A stretch of 64,000 nucleotides of DNA from Limnohabitans kasalickyi (GCA_965234325.1 OZ248407.1:620001-684000), one strand, 5' to 3'; counted from the first letter of the stretch, positions 45,186 through 54,544 are shown. Numbers and translations: made by a program. Notes: a model not told the origin generated them from the sequence alone.

Positions 45186-46133
45186 ATGCACATTCTGTTC
45201 GTTGCCGACCCGCTGTCGACTTTCAAAATTTACAAAGACACCACTTTCGCGATGATGCGCGAAGCCCAAAAGCGCGGTCATCAGGTGCTGGCGTGTGAGC
45301 CACAAGACATCGTGTGGCAAAGCGGCCAAAAGGTAACGGCGCGCGTGCAACGCGTCCGTTTGACGGGCGACGCGACCGATTGGTTTGAGGTGCAAGGCGT
45401 GGACGAACATGTGGCGTTGCACACCGCAGATGCCATCGTCATGCGCAAAGACCCGCCGTTTGACAGCGAATACTTTTACGCCACCCACTTGTTAGAGCAA
45501 GCCGAGCGCGAAGGTGCCAAGGTGTTCAACAAACCACGCGCTTTGCGGGATCACCCTGAAAAACTGGCGATTTTGGAGTTTGAGCGCTTCATCAGCCCCA
45601 CCTTGGTCACCCGCAGTGCGCAGGCCGTGCGCGACTTTCATGCGCTGCATCGCGACATCATCTTGAAGCCGCTCGATGGCATGGGCGGCATGGGCATCTT
45701 TCGCGTGAAAGACGATGGCTTGAACCTCGGTGCCATCATCGAAACCCTCAATCGAGAGGGTGCGCAAACGGTGATGGTGCAAAAATTCATTCCTGCGATT
45801 GAGCAGGGTGACAAACGTGTGCTCGTCATCGGTGGCCAAGTGGTGCCTTTTTGCTTGGCGCGCATTCCACAAGGAGGCGAAGTCCGTGGCAACTTAGCGG
45901 CTGGCGGCAAGGGTGTGGCGCAAGCCATCTCGGCGCGCGACCGCGAGATTGCAGAAGCTTTGGGCCCCGTGTTGGCCGAGCGCGGTTTGCTGCTGGTGGG
46001 CTTGGATGTGATTGGCGATTGCTTGACCGAGGTGAACGTCACCAGCCCTACGTGTTTCCAAGAAATTTTTGACCAAACCGGCTTTGACGTGGCCGCGATG
46101 TTCATCGACGCATTGGAAGCCGCTGCGGCTTGA
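45186..46133 (+). CDS. gshB: Glutathione synthetase
   Basis: 315 residues with the GshB N-terminal domain (FVADPLSTFKIYKDTTFAM), MRKDPPFDSEYFYATHLLE, and ATP-grasp loop LKPLDGMGGMGIFRV, then VTSPTCFQEI near the end. It adds glycine to gamma-glutamylcysteine. Three nucleotides after kup, so third gene of gshA-kup-gshB. The products would serve the glutathione transferases at 4461-5800. It converges on the amidotransferase gene. Confidence 0.95.
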   Translation: MHILFVADPLSTFKIYKDTTFAMMREAQKRGHQVLACEPQDIVWQSGQKVTARVQRVRLTGDATDWFEVQGVDEHVALHTADAIVMRKDPPFDSEYFYATHLLEQAEREGAKVFNKPRALRDHPEKLAILEFERFISPTLVTRSAQAVRDFHALHRDIILKPLDGMGGMGIFRVKDDGLNLGAIIETLNREGAQTVMVQKFIPAIEQGDKRVLVIGGQVVPFCLARIPQGGEVRGNLAAGGKGVAQAISARDREIAEALGPVLAERGLLLVGLDVIGDCLTEVNVTSPTCFQEIFDQTGFDVAAMFIDALEAAAA

Positions 46134-46138
46134 CGCTT

Positions 46139-46912
46139 TTAGGCTTCGCGGCCTTCGACAAAGACCTTCAGCTCTCCGGGCTTAAATTCGGTCCACACCT
46201 CATCGGTGGTCAGTGGCGCTGTGACCACCACAGCCACACGGTCATCGGGCTTGGCATGTTCAGCGAAGTTGATGCGCATGTCCTGATCGCTCAAGGTGGC
46301 CGTGGCAAATGGGTATTGACGCTCGATGTACCAGAGGTGGGTCGACGCATGGGCCCACAGCGCCTGCCCGTTGGAGAGTAAAAAGTTGAACGTGCCGTGC
46401 TTAGCCACTTGTGGCACCAACTCGCGCAAGGTCAACGTGAGCTCGGCGACAGACGGCACGCTGGCGTGTGATTTGGCCAGCTCTTGCATCAGCCAACAAA
46501 ACGCCTCCTCGCTGTCGGTATGCCCTACCGGTTTGAAGTTGCCGTGCAAGTTAGGTTGGTAATTTTCTAGGTTGCCGTTATGGGCAAACACCCAATAACG
46601 GCCCCAAAGTTCGCGCACAAACGGGTGGCAGTTCTCCAGCGCTACCACGCCTTGCGTGGCTTTGCGGATGTGTGCAATGACGTTGCGACTTTTGATCGGG
46701 TATTGGCGAATCAGCTCAGCCACGGGCGACTTACTGGCAGGCAAATGGTCAATGAAATGTCGCAAGCCTCGGTCTTGCTCGGAGCCTTCAAAAAACGCAA
46801 TGCCCCAGCCGTCGCCGTGGTGGTCGGTGACGCCCGCGCGCTGGGCGAAGCCACTGAAGCTGAAGGTGGCATCTGTGGGGTTGTTGCAGTTGAGGCCTAA
46901 CAGTTGGCACAT
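46139..46912 (-). CDS. yafJ: Class II glutamine amidotransferase (YafJ/EgtC-like)
   Basis: 257 residues. Cys2 in MCQLLGLNCN is the N-terminal nucleophile of class II amidotransferases; HHGDGWGIAFFEG, VIAHIRKATQG, FAHNGNLENY and GHTDSEEAFCWLM are the matching glutaminase residues. No synthase domain is attached, so its acceptor is unknown; YafJ proteins remain uncharacterised in most bacteria. It lies in opposite direction to gshB with 5 nt between stops. Confidence 0.85.
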   Translation of the reverse strand: MCQLLGLNCNNPTDATFSFSGFAQRAGVTDHHGDGWGIAFFEGSEQDRGLRHFIDHLPASKSPVAELIRQYPIKSRNVIAHIRKATQGVVALENCHPFVRELWGRYWVFAHNGNLENYQPNLHGNFKPVGHTDSEEAFCWLMQELAKSHASVPSVAELTLTLRELVPQVAKHGTFNFLLSNGQALWAHASTHLWYIERQYPFATATLSDQDMRINFAEHAKPDDRVAVVVTAPLTTDEVWTEFKPGELKVFVEGREA

Positions 46913-46969
46913 GGTGAGGGAACTTTGTGAAGAAAAAGAGGGCGAGGCTTGTTGGCGTTGCGCTGCGGA

Positions 46970-48445
46970 TTAAGGTGCGACGGTGTCTTGTCGTGGTGTG
47001 CGCGGCTCACGAATCTGCCAAGCGGCCACCAGCGCGAAGGCACACACGCCGGCCAGCATCAAAAACACATCGTCAAATGCGGCCAGCCTAGCGGCCGAGG
47101 TGGTGCTGTTGACCAAGGTGTCACCATGCACAGCCAGGCGCCACTCCAACAAAATACCGCACAAGCTGACCCCAGCCGCACCGCCCAGCATGCGTAAAAA
47201 ATTAATGGCACTGGCGCCCTGAGGAATCAGGTGGGGTTGCAGTGACCGCATGGCGCCCAGGTTGAGTGAGGGCAAGATGAAGCCCAGCCCAATGCGCCCC
47301 AAAATGGCCAAGGCCACCAACACCCACAGCGCCGTTTGTAAATTGACCAGCAGCATCAGCGCGAACGACAGCGCCAGCAGTGTTAGACCAAAGCTCACAA
47401 ACAAATGCGTGGGGTGCGTACTGGCATAGCGTCCCACCACGGCAATGGTCAAGGCCAGTAACAAGCCAGACGGCAGCATTAAGGTGCCCACATGGCTGGG
47501 GGAGAGTCCCAGCCCCAGTTGCAAATACACCGGAATCAAATAGGTCGACCCAAACATGGCGATGCCGTAGATGAAGGCGACCAGCGTACCCATGGCAAAT
47601 GGCCGATGCTTGAACAGGCTCAAATTCATCAAGGGCAAGCCACCACGCTGAGTCTGCACACGCTGCCAGAACACAAAACTCACGATACACACCAAGGCCC
47701 CCGCGATCAACCACGCCGAGTTGGTCCAGTGACCGTTGTGCAGCAAGACCAAGCTATTGAGCAAACACAACGTGCCTAAGGTGGCGAGGGTCAGTCCGCC
47801 GACATCAAGCGTGGGTTTGCCGTGATTGGCCGTCACGCCACCGGGGGCGGTGATGGGGACGTAGCGTTTGGCCATCCAGAGGGAGGTCAAGCAAAACGGG
47901 ATCACCATGAAAAACAAGGAGCGCCAGCTCATCCAATCCACCAAAATGCCGCCAATGCTGGGGCCGATGGCGGGTGCCAGCACCACGCCCATGCCAAAGA
48001 AGCTGTTGGCTCGGCCTTGTTCGGCATTGTCAAACGCCCGCAAGATGATGATGGCGGGAATGGGTTGCACCACGCCAGCGGCGAGGCCCTCGCTCACCCG
48101 AGCCACCAGCACCCAGTTGTAGTCGTTGACCAGCCCACCGCCTATGCCCGCTGTCATCAGCAGCCACATGCAGCCGTAATACGTGTTGCGGTAACCAAAA
48201 CGGGCCAGTAACCAAGGGGTGGTGAGCATGGAGACCGTCATGGCCACCATGAAGCTGGAGCTCACCCATTGCGCCTGTTCTTGGCCAATGCCAAAGTGCA
48301 AGCTCATGTCGGGAATGCCCACGTTCATGATGGTGGAGGACATGATGGCCGCCATGGAGCCAATCATGACCGTGGCCAACATCAACCAGCGATGGCGCGT
48401 CCCGTAGCGGCTTTGGAGATCGGCAAGAGAGCCAGGTGCGTGCAT
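46970..48445 (-). CDS. DHA2-family MFS multidrug efflux transporter (EmrB/QacA type)
   Basis: 491 residues with about fourteen membrane helices, the hallmark of the DHA2 family. Motifs: GIPDMSLHFGIGQEQAQWV after helix 1, WLLARFGYRNTYYGC (motif A), and GMGVVLAPAIGPSIGGILVD (motif C, found in proton antiporters). It exports drugs or other lipophilic compounds. No emrA-like adaptor gene is adjacent. The ATG at 48445 was chosen over a TTG at 48478. Divergent from the photolyase-like gene. Confidence 0.85.
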   Translation of the reverse strand: MHAPGSLADLQSRYGTRHRWLMLATVMIGSMAAIMSSTIMNVGIPDMSLHFGIGQEQAQWVSSSFMVAMTVSMLTTPWLLARFGYRNTYYGCMWLLMTAGIGGGLVNDYNWVLVARVSEGLAAGVVQPIPAIIILRAFDNAEQGRANSFFGMGVVLAPAIGPSIGGILVDWMSWRSLFFMVIPFCLTSLWMAKRYVPITAPGGVTANHGKPTLDVGGLTLATLGTLCLLNSLVLLHNGHWTNSAWLIAGALVCIVSFVFWQRVQTQRGGLPLMNLSLFKHRPFAMGTLVAFIYGIAMFGSTYLIPVYLQLGLGLSPSHVGTLMLPSGLLLALTIAVVGRYASTHPTHLFVSFGLTLLALSFALMLLVNLQTALWVLVALAILGRIGLGFILPSLNLGAMRSLQPHLIPQGASAINFLRMLGGAAGVSLCGILLEWRLAVHGDTLVNSTTSAARLAAFDDVFLMLAGVCAFALVAAWQIREPRTPRQDTVAP

Positions 48446-48492
48446 ACAACCAAGTGTAGCTACGCTGGCAGGGCACAATTGACAAAAACAAT

Positions 48493-49704
48493 ATGCACGT
48501 ATTTACTCCTACGCTCGAAGCCGCGCGGCAGCGCTTAGCCCAAGTCAACCCCAGAGATTACGCCCAGACGCGCAATGCGTTGGAGGGCGCGGTGACGGGT
48601 TTGTCTCCCTATTTGACCCATGGATTTTTGAGCGTAAAAGACGTGGCCTTTGCCATGTACAAACAGCACCGTTTGGGTGTGCAACACAAGTTGTTGTTTC
48701 AATTGGGTTGGCGCGAGTACTACCAACATGTGCATGACCACCTCGGCGACGGCATCGGTCAGTCTTTGCATGAAGGCGTGCTGCCCGATGACGCCTACAG
48801 CTTGGTCGTGCCTGAGGATGTGCGTACCGCTTGCTCGCATGTGCCGGTGATTGACCAAGCAGTGCGCACACTCTACGCCACCGGTTATCTGCACAACCAC
48901 GCCCGCATGTGGCTGGCGAGTTATTTGGTGCATTTGCGCAAAGTCCATTGGCGTGTGGCGGCCGATTGGCTTTACAGCCATTTGCTCGATGGTGACTTGG
49001 CCAGCAACTACATGAGCTGGCAGTGGATCGCGGGCACCAGCAGCAACAAGCCGTATTTGTGCAATGCAGAAAGCATAGAAAAATTTACACCGCCGTCTTG
49101 GCACAGCCCAGGGACGGTGTTGGATGAGAGCTACGAGGTCCTTGATTTGCTGGCGCGCAGCCGTGCCACGTTGTCGCACGAGCGCCGCGACAGCGCGCCT
49201 TGCCAAGAGCCCCCTGTCTCTTTGCAACCTCCTGACCATTTCGGATTTACCGCACCCGTCCATCGCGCTGTGTTGAATAAAACGGTGTGGTTGGTGCATC
49301 CTTGGCATTTGGCAGACATACCCCCTGATTTGCCTGACGACGTGGTGTGCGTGGCGGTGGCGTGGTCTGACCTTGCGTGGGCACAGCCTTGGAGCCTCGC
49401 ACGCTGGCAGTTTGTAGGTTTGCGCATGTTGAATCTCGCGCCACAGCGTTGGTACGGCACACAACAACAAGTGGCTTTGGCCTTGTCAACCGCAGCACAG
49501 GTGCACACGGTGGCGCATTTGCGCTTGCCAGCTTTGGCGAGCGTCAACTTAATTCAGCGACCGGCACCGCGCTTGTTCAAGCCGATTGAAAAGCCCCAAG
49601 AGTCATTTTTCAAATGGTGGACGCAAGTGACCAAAGACGTGCGCCATTTGCAGCAACTGGTGCTGCCGCTTACTCGGTCGGAGCCAAGCGAACCGATGAA
49701 ATGA
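48493..49704 (+). CDS. Photolyase/cryptochrome-like flavoprotein with FAD domain first
   Basis: 403 residues. Residues ~25-215 match the photolyase FAD-binding catalytic domain: LSPYLTHGFLS, LGWREYYQHV, GYLHNHARMWLASYLVHL, and DLASNYMSWQWIAGTSSNKP, which includes the flavin-contacting Asn and the tryptophan pair. Ordinary photolyases begin with a ~200-residue alpha/beta antenna domain; here none precedes it. Instead, residues ~255-390 include TVWLVHPWHLADIP, VVCVAVAWSD and a helix starting WSLARWQF, a pattern that could be the antenna domain moved to the C-terminus. Light-driven DNA repair or light sensing is possible but unproven. Its 3' end overlaps the convergent membrane protein gene by 35 nt. 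Confidence 0.75.
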   Translation: MHVFTPTLEAARQRLAQVNPRDYAQTRNALEGAVTGLSPYLTHGFLSVKDVAFAMYKQHRLGVQHKLLFQLGWREYYQHVHDHLGDGIGQSLHEGVLPDDAYSLVVPEDVRTACSHVPVIDQAVRTLYATGYLHNHARMWLASYLVHLRKVHWRVAADWLYSHLLDGDLASNYMSWQWIAGTSSNKPYLCNAESIEKFTPPSWHSPGTVLDESYEVLDLLARSRATLSHERRDSAPCQEPPVSLQPPDHFGFTAPVHRAVLNKTVWLVHPWHLADIPPDLPDDVVCVAVAWSDLAWAQPWSLARWQFVGLRMLNLAPQRWYGTQQQVALALSTAAQVHTVAHLRLPALASVNLIQRPAPRLFKPIEKPQESFFKWWTQVTKDVRHLQQLVLPLTRSEPSEPMK

Positions 49705-50065
49705 AGTACTGGGTCTCGCCAAAACACTCGGGCAGGCCTCTGTGTTGCGCATATTCCAGCACCACTTTTTGGCCAATGTGCGCGTTGATTTGATCGGCAA
49801 TGGCGGTATCACGCACGGTGAAGGCGAACTTCTCGGGTATGGTCGGCATATTGGCCAAGGCGCGCATTTGCTCGCCTTCCCAGGTCTTGCAGACCCATCC
49901 CTTGTAGGACAGCTTTTGCACATAGCCCACGCTCTCGCCCTGGGAGTAAGTGAAGTTGTAGGCAAACAGCAAGTAGCCGCCGGCTGCCAATGCCACGAAG
50001 AGCACCAAGCCCATTAAGGAGCGCAAGGCGATGCGAATCAAAGTTTGGCCAAACGGGGTGGACAT
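49670..50065 (-). CDS. Small single-pass membrane protein of unknown function
   Basis: 131 residues, family not recognised. An N-terminal membrane helix (LMGLVLFVALAAGGYLLFAY) follows a short basic segment; the rest is a predicted periplasmic domain with two Cys (GWVCKTWEGEQ and LPECFGETQ). The domain's VRDTAIADQINAHIGQKVVLEY part is regular alpha/beta-like. The ATG at 50065 gives the N-terminal helix at the expected place; longer in-frame starts run through a terminator. It shares its direction with malate synthase upstream but is separated by a terminator. Confidence 0.65.
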   Translation of the reverse strand: MSTPFGQTLIRIALRSLMGLVLFVALAAGGYLLFAYNFTYSQGESVGYVQKLSYKGWVCKTWEGEQMRALANMPTIPEKFAFTVRDTAIADQINAHIGQKVVLEYAQHRGLPECFGETQYFISSVRLAPTE

Positions 50066-50120
50066 GGTGTTTCTAGAAAGAATTGAAAAGTACGCTGAAT
50101 CATAGTACCGAGCCTCCATG

Positions 50121-50146
50121 AAAAACGGCTCCCGAAGGAGCCGTTT
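50121..50146 (-). terminator. Terminator after malate synthase gene
   Basis: AAACGGCTCC (50123-50132) and GGAGCCGTTT (50137-50146) form a 10-bp stem with a CGAA loop. Read on the minus strand it ends in five T residues (complement of 50121-50125), so it terminates glcB transcription 25 nt after its stop. Confidence 0.85.
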
Positions 50147-50170
50147 GCGCAAGGTCAAATTGCAGACAGA

Positions 50171-52390
50171 TTAAGCCGCGCCAGCCTTGACCTTCAAGCG
50201 CCAAGCGTGCAACAAAGGCTCGGTGTAGCCGCTAGGCTGCTCTTTGCCTTTGAACACCAAGTCGAGGGCGGCTTGGTAGGCAGCGCTCTTGCTGAAGCGG
50301 CCGGCCATCTTTTGGTACAGCGGGTCACCAGCGTTTTGTTTGTCCACCACCGACGCCATGCGCTTGTACGTGGCTTTCACTTCGGCGGGTGTCACCACGC
50401 CGTGGAGCAACCAGTTGGCAATGTGTTGGCTAGAAATACGCAGCGTGGCGCGGTCTTCCATCAGGCCCACGTTGTGGATGTCTGGCACTTTCGAGCAACC
50501 CACGCCTTGGTCGATCCAGCGCACCACGTAGCCCAAGATGCCTTGCACGTTGTTGTCCAACTCTTGTTGCTTGTCGGCGTCTTTCCACTTGGGCTTGGCC
50601 ACCACGGGCACTTGCAGCAAGTCGTCCAAGATGCCGTCGCGCACTTTGCTGTAGTCGACTTTTTCCAACTCTTTTTGCACGTCCACCACTTTGACTTGGT
50701 GGTAATGCATGGCATGCAACACGGCGGCGGTGGGGCTGGGCACCCAAGCGGTGTTCGCGCCTGCTTTGGGGTGACCAATTTTTTGCTTCAGCATCTCAGC
50801 CATCAAGTCGGGCATGGCCCACATGCCTTTGCCGATTTGCGCTTTGCCGCGCAGGCCGCATGACAAGCCAACCAGCACGTTGTTCTTTTCGTAGGCCTGA
50901 ATCCAAGCGCTGGACTTCATGTCGCCCTTGCGCATCATGGGGCCGGCGTACATACCTGTGTGCATTTCGTCGCCAGTGCGGTCGAGGAAGCCGGTGTTGA
51001 TAAAGGCCACGCGGCTGGCCGCAGCGGCGATACAGGCCTTCAAGTTCACGCTGGTGCGGCGCTCTTCGTCCATGATGCCCAGCTTGACGGTGCTGTCAGC
51101 GAGACCTAAGACCTTCTCGACGCGACCAAACAACTCAGCGGCAAACGCCACTTCGGCTGGGCCGTGCATTTTGGGTTTGACGATGTAGACCGAGCCGGTG
51201 CGCGAGTTGCGAATGCCGTCTTTGCCGTGGCCTTGCAAGTCGTGCAGGGCAATGGCGGTGGTGATCACCGCATCCATGATGCCCTCGGGGATCTCGTGTG
51301 TGGCGCCGTCTTTGCCGGTGTACAAAATGGCGGGGTTGGTCATCAAGTGACCCACGTTGCGCAAGAACAGCAACGAGCGGCCATGCAGCTTGACGGGCTG
51401 GCCGTCTTTGCCGGTGTAGACGCGGTCAGCGTTGAGGCCACGCGTGAAGGTCTTGCCATTTTTCTCGACAGCCTCGGTCAAAGTGCCTTTGACGATGCCC
51501 AACCAGTTGCCATAGGCCAGCACTTTGTCTTCGGCGTCCACCACGGCCACGGAGTCTTCCAAGTCCAAGATGGTGGACAAGGCGGCTTCCACGATCAAGT
51601 CGCTCACGCCCGCTGCGTCAGACGCACCGATGGCGGTGTTGCGGTTGATTTGGATGTCCAAATGCAAGCCGTTGTGTTGCAACAAAACCGACGACGGTGC
51701 GGCCGCATCGCCTTGGAAGCCGATGAATTGCGCGGCTTTGGCCAGCTTGGTGGTCTTGCCGTTTTTCAGGGACACGACCAACTCGCCATCGACCACGGTG
51801 TAGCCGGTCGAGTCGATGTGCGAGCCGCTCTTTAGAGGGGCTGTGCGGTCCAACACAAAGCGTGCGTATTCAATCACTTTGGCGCCGCGCACGGGGTTGT
51901 AGCCTTTGCCTTTTTCTGCGCCGTTGGTTTCGGGCAAGGCGTCGGTGCCGTACAGTGCGTCATACAAAGAGCCCCAACGTGCGTTGGCGGCGTTCAAGGC
52001 GTAGCGGGCGTTCAACACGGGCACCACCAGTTGGGGGCCAGCTTGCAAGGCCAATTCGGCATCCACGTTTTTGGTGGTGGCCTTGACCTTGTCGGGTTGG
52101 GGCACGAGGTAGCCAATTTTTTCGAGGAAGGCGCGGTAGGCCTTCATCTTTTTGATGGGACCAGGGTTCGCTTTGTGCCAAGCATCCATCTCGAGTTGGA
52201 TGCGATCACGCTCGGCCAACAAGGCGATGTTCTTGGGGGCAAAGTCTTGCACGATGGCATCAAAGCCGCTCCAGAACTGCGCTTGGCTCACGCCAGTGTC
52301 AGGCAACACTTGGGTGTTGATGAAGTCTTGCAACTGGGTGGCAACTTGCAGGCTGTGAATGGCCGTGCGGGGGGTGGTGCTTGGGGTCAT
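50171..52390 (-). CDS. glcB: Malate synthase G
   Basis: 739 residues, the large monomeric G isoform. TILDLEDSVAVVDAEDKV and the YIVKPKMHGPAEVAF segment, plus SRVAFINTGFLDRTGDEMHT near the active site, match malate synthase. It joins glyoxylate and acetyl-CoA to malate in the glyoxylate bypass, letting cells grow on acetate or fatty acids, which fits the acyl-CoA ligases in this window. GGAGAG precedes the ATG. Upstream are a hairpin and a channel-type gene; the LysR gene at 53603 may control this region. Confidence 0.95.
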   Translation of the reverse strand: MTPSTTPRTAIHSLQVATQLQDFINTQVLPDTGVSQAQFWSGFDAIVQDFAPKNIALLAERDRIQLEMDAWHKANPGPIKKMKAYRAFLEKIGYLVPQPDKVKATTKNVDAELALQAGPQLVVPVLNARYALNAANARWGSLYDALYGTDALPETNGAEKGKGYNPVRGAKVIEYARFVLDRTAPLKSGSHIDSTGYTVVDGELVVSLKNGKTTKLAKAAQFIGFQGDAAAPSSVLLQHNGLHLDIQINRNTAIGASDAAGVSDLIVEAALSTILDLEDSVAVVDAEDKVLAYGNWLGIVKGTLTEAVEKNGKTFTRGLNADRVYTGKDGQPVKLHGRSLLFLRNVGHLMTNPAILYTGKDGATHEIPEGIMDAVITTAIALHDLQGHGKDGIRNSRTGSVYIVKPKMHGPAEVAFAAELFGRVEKVLGLADSTVKLGIMDEERRTSVNLKACIAAAASRVAFINTGFLDRTGDEMHTGMYAGPMMRKGDMKSSAWIQAYEKNNVLVGLSCGLRGKAQIGKGMWAMPDLMAEMLKQKIGHPKAGANTAWVPSPTAAVLHAMHYHQVKVVDVQKELEKVDYSKVRDGILDDLLQVPVVAKPKWKDADKQQELDNNVQGILGYVVRWIDQGVGCSKVPDIHNVGLMEDRATLRISSQHIANWLLHGVVTPAEVKATYKRMASVVDKQNAGDPLYQKMAGRFSKSAAYQAALDLVFKGKEQPSGYTEPLLHAWRLKVKAGAA

Positions 52391-52462
52391 GGGTCAACGC
52401 TCTCCGGTAGTTTTAAAAATACAGATCTCAAAGACAAAAATTCAGGACGAATCTTAGGCCAA

Positions 52463-52485
52463 AGCCACGCTCTTATTGCGTGGCT
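52463..52485. terminator. Hairpin between SLAC1-type gene and glcB
   Basis: AGCCACGC (52463-52470) and GCGTGGCT (52478-52485) form an 8-bp stem around TCTTATT. On the plus strand it is followed by AAATTTTT, on the minus strand by TTT only. It could end the upstream minus-strand gene or form part of the glcB control region. Confidence 0.4.
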
Positions 52486-52520
52486 AAATTTTTCAGATGT
52501 CGTGACTTCTAGAGGCCTAA

Positions 52521-53549
52521 TCAGCCTTCGGCCACCAGCAGCGTGCCTGCGCGCAAACCGCGCCAAGTGCCGAGGGTCAAGCCCAAAATCACCAACGAGG
52601 TGATGGCCAACATGCCCGTCGCTGGCAGTTGCAGCCAAGCGCCCTCAGGCGTGCTGCTCAGTTGCAACGTCAGTGCGGTGAATGCAGCCAGCGGAAAGCT
52701 CATGCCCCAATGTCCCATGCCGAAGGGCTGTGCGCGGATGGCATCGAGTTGGGTCAGCGCCCACATCAAAAAGAACAGGCCTACGCCCCACAGGGCCCAA
52801 ACAACAGGCATGGGGGTATTCAATTGCAGCATGTCGAGGCCAATGATGGAGGGGGGCACGACGGTGATGAAGAGCGCGGGGCTCATGCGTGCAGGCAGGG
52901 GTCCGGCTTGCACCAAGCGCACGATGAGCAAGGTCTGCAGCGCTGGCCACAGCAGCAGACCGATGCCCATTTGGGCGGTGGCCCAAGGCGCAAACCCCAT
53001 CGTCACGCCACCCAAGGGCGCCAACACGTTGCCGACGACAGGGATGAATAACACGGGGGTGAATGTGGTCCATTGCAAGCCGCCTTCTTCTTTGGGGCGA
53101 AGCCAGCGTCCCAGCACCCAGACCGTGGCGGCTAGTTCCAACAGCGAACCGGTCAGCCAGGTGATGCGCAGCAGGTGGTCCAGCCAAGGAGCTGTGTTCC
53201 AAAACAGCGCCGTCCCTAAGGTGGACAGCAACAGCAGCGAAATGGGCAGGGTGGCCATGAAGGCATGACGTATGGGGTGCCTCAAGTCGGCTTGCACGGC
53301 GGGAGCGTGGACTTTCAGCCGGACGATGCACGCGAGGCAAAGTGCACTCAATAGCAGCAACGCGAAAGCACCAGCCACCCAGCTCAAGCTCAGCGCCGTG
53401 CCACCCAGCACATCGGTGGCACGCAGCCAAGCTTGTGCCAAACCGCACCAACCCATGACCGGCACAAACCAAGCAGGACCCATGTGGGCGAGTCGTGCCT
53501 TGGTGTTGTGAGTCCAAGGTGTGTGGGTGGCTAGGTTGGCGGCGTTCAT
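52521..53549 (-). CDS. SLAC1/TehA-type anion channel or dicarboxylate transporter
   Basis: 342 residues, about ten membrane helices, of the tellurite-resistance/dicarboxylate transporter (TDT) family that includes TehA and plant SLAC1. LAHMGPAWFVPVMGWCGLAQA at the N-terminus, FIPVVGNVLAPLGGVTMGFA and FGMGHWGMSFPLAAFTALTL are the matching segments. It probably passes small anions or monocarboxylate/dicarboxylate ions across the inner membrane. Same direction as glcB 130 nt downstream, but with a hairpin between. Divergent from the LysR gene with 53 nt between starts. Confidence 0.72.
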   Translation of the reverse strand: MNAANLATHTPWTHNTKARLAHMGPAWFVPVMGWCGLAQAWLRATDVLGGTALSLSWVAGAFALLLLSALCLACIVRLKVHAPAVQADLRHPIRHAFMATLPISLLLLSTLGTALFWNTAPWLDHLLRITWLTGSLLELAATVWVLGRWLRPKEEGGLQWTTFTPVLFIPVVGNVLAPLGGVTMGFAPWATAQMGIGLLLWPALQTLLIVRLVQAGPLPARMSPALFITVVPPSIIGLDMLQLNTPMPVVWALWGVGLFFLMWALTQLDAIRAQPFGMGHWGMSFPLAAFTALTLQLSSTPEGAWLQLPATGMLAITSLVILGLTLGTWRGLRAGTLLVAEG

Positions 53550-53602
53550 TGGGACGATTTTAGGCGTGGGCTTCGCGGGGCCCCCCGTGGATAATCGACG
53601 GC

Positions 53603-54544
53603 ATGGACAAACTCAAAGTCTTCGAGTCCTTCGTGTCGGTAGCCCAAAAGGGTAGCTTGACTGCGGCCGCCGTTGCCGAGGGCGTGGCACCCGCCATCAT
53701 GGGCCGACGTTTGGACAGTTTGGAAGCGCACTTGGGCGTCAAGCTCTTGGTGCGCACCACGCGGCGCATCACGCTCACGCATGAAGGCACCGCCTTTTTA
53801 GAGGATTGCCAACGTTTGTTGGCCGAGGTGGCCAACGCCGAAGCCAGCGTCAGTGCAGGCGGCTTGAAAGCCAGCGGCCATTTGCGCATCACCGCGCCTG
53901 CTGGCTTTGGACGTCGCCATGTGGCGCCGCTGGTGCCCAAGTTTCACAGCATGCACCCCGACGTGACGGTGTCGCTCAACCTCAGTGACCGTGTGGTCGA
54001 CCTGGCCGCCGAAGGTTTTGACTGCGCGGTGCGCGTGGGCGATTTGCCCGACTCCTCGCTGGTCAGCGTGCGCATGGCCGACAACCGTCGTCTGTGCGTG
54101 GCCACTCCTGAGTTTTTGAAACGCTACGGCACGCCTCAAACGCCGCATGATTTGATGCGCTTTCGCTGCCTCACCCTGTCCAGCGATGCGTCGCAAACCC
54201 GCGGCTGGGCCTTTCGTGCGCCCATCGCTGCCAAAGACGGCGATGTCGCAGGCCATGAGGTGATTCATCTGCGCCCTAGTGGTCCGATGGATTGCTCCGA
54301 TGGCCAAGTACTGCACGACTGGTGCATGGCGGGATACGGCATTGCATGGCGCAGCACTTGGGAGGTGGAGGCCGAGGTCAGCAGCGGTCAGTTGGTGACG
54401 GTGTTGAACGATTTTTCCGCACCGCCCAACGGCATCTATGCCATTTTTTCGCAGCGCAAGCATTTGCCGCTGCGCTTGCGTTTGTGGATTGACTTTCTCA
54501 AAGACCACTATGGCCAAGCCGCCTATTGGAGGGCTGTCCAGTGA
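53603..54544 (+). CDS. LysR-family transcriptional regulator
   Basis: 313 residues. Winged helix-turn-helix GSLTAAAVAEGVAPAIMGRRL followed by the linker helix; the effector domain starts near residue 90 (SGHLRITAPAGFGRRHVAPL), typical of the CrgA/DhcR-like LysR group. Effector unknown. It is divergent from the SLAC1-type gene and coupled by a GTGA overlap to the deacetylase-like gene downstream, so it may regulate either side. Confidence 0.88.
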   Translation: MDKLKVFESFVSVAQKGSLTAAAVAEGVAPAIMGRRLDSLEAHLGVKLLVRTTRRITLTHEGTAFLEDCQRLLAEVANAEASVSAGGLKASGHLRITAPAGFGRRHVAPLVPKFHSMHPDVTVSLNLSDRVVDLAAEGFDCAVRVGDLPDSSLVSVRMADNRRLCVATPEFLKRYGTPQTPHDLMRFRCLTLSSDASQTRGWAFRAPIAAKDGDVAGHEVIHLRPSGPMDCSDGQVLHDWCMAGYGIAWRSTWEVEAEVSSGQLVTVLNDFSAPPNGIYAIFSQRKHLPLRLRLWIDFLKDHYGQAAYWRAVQ

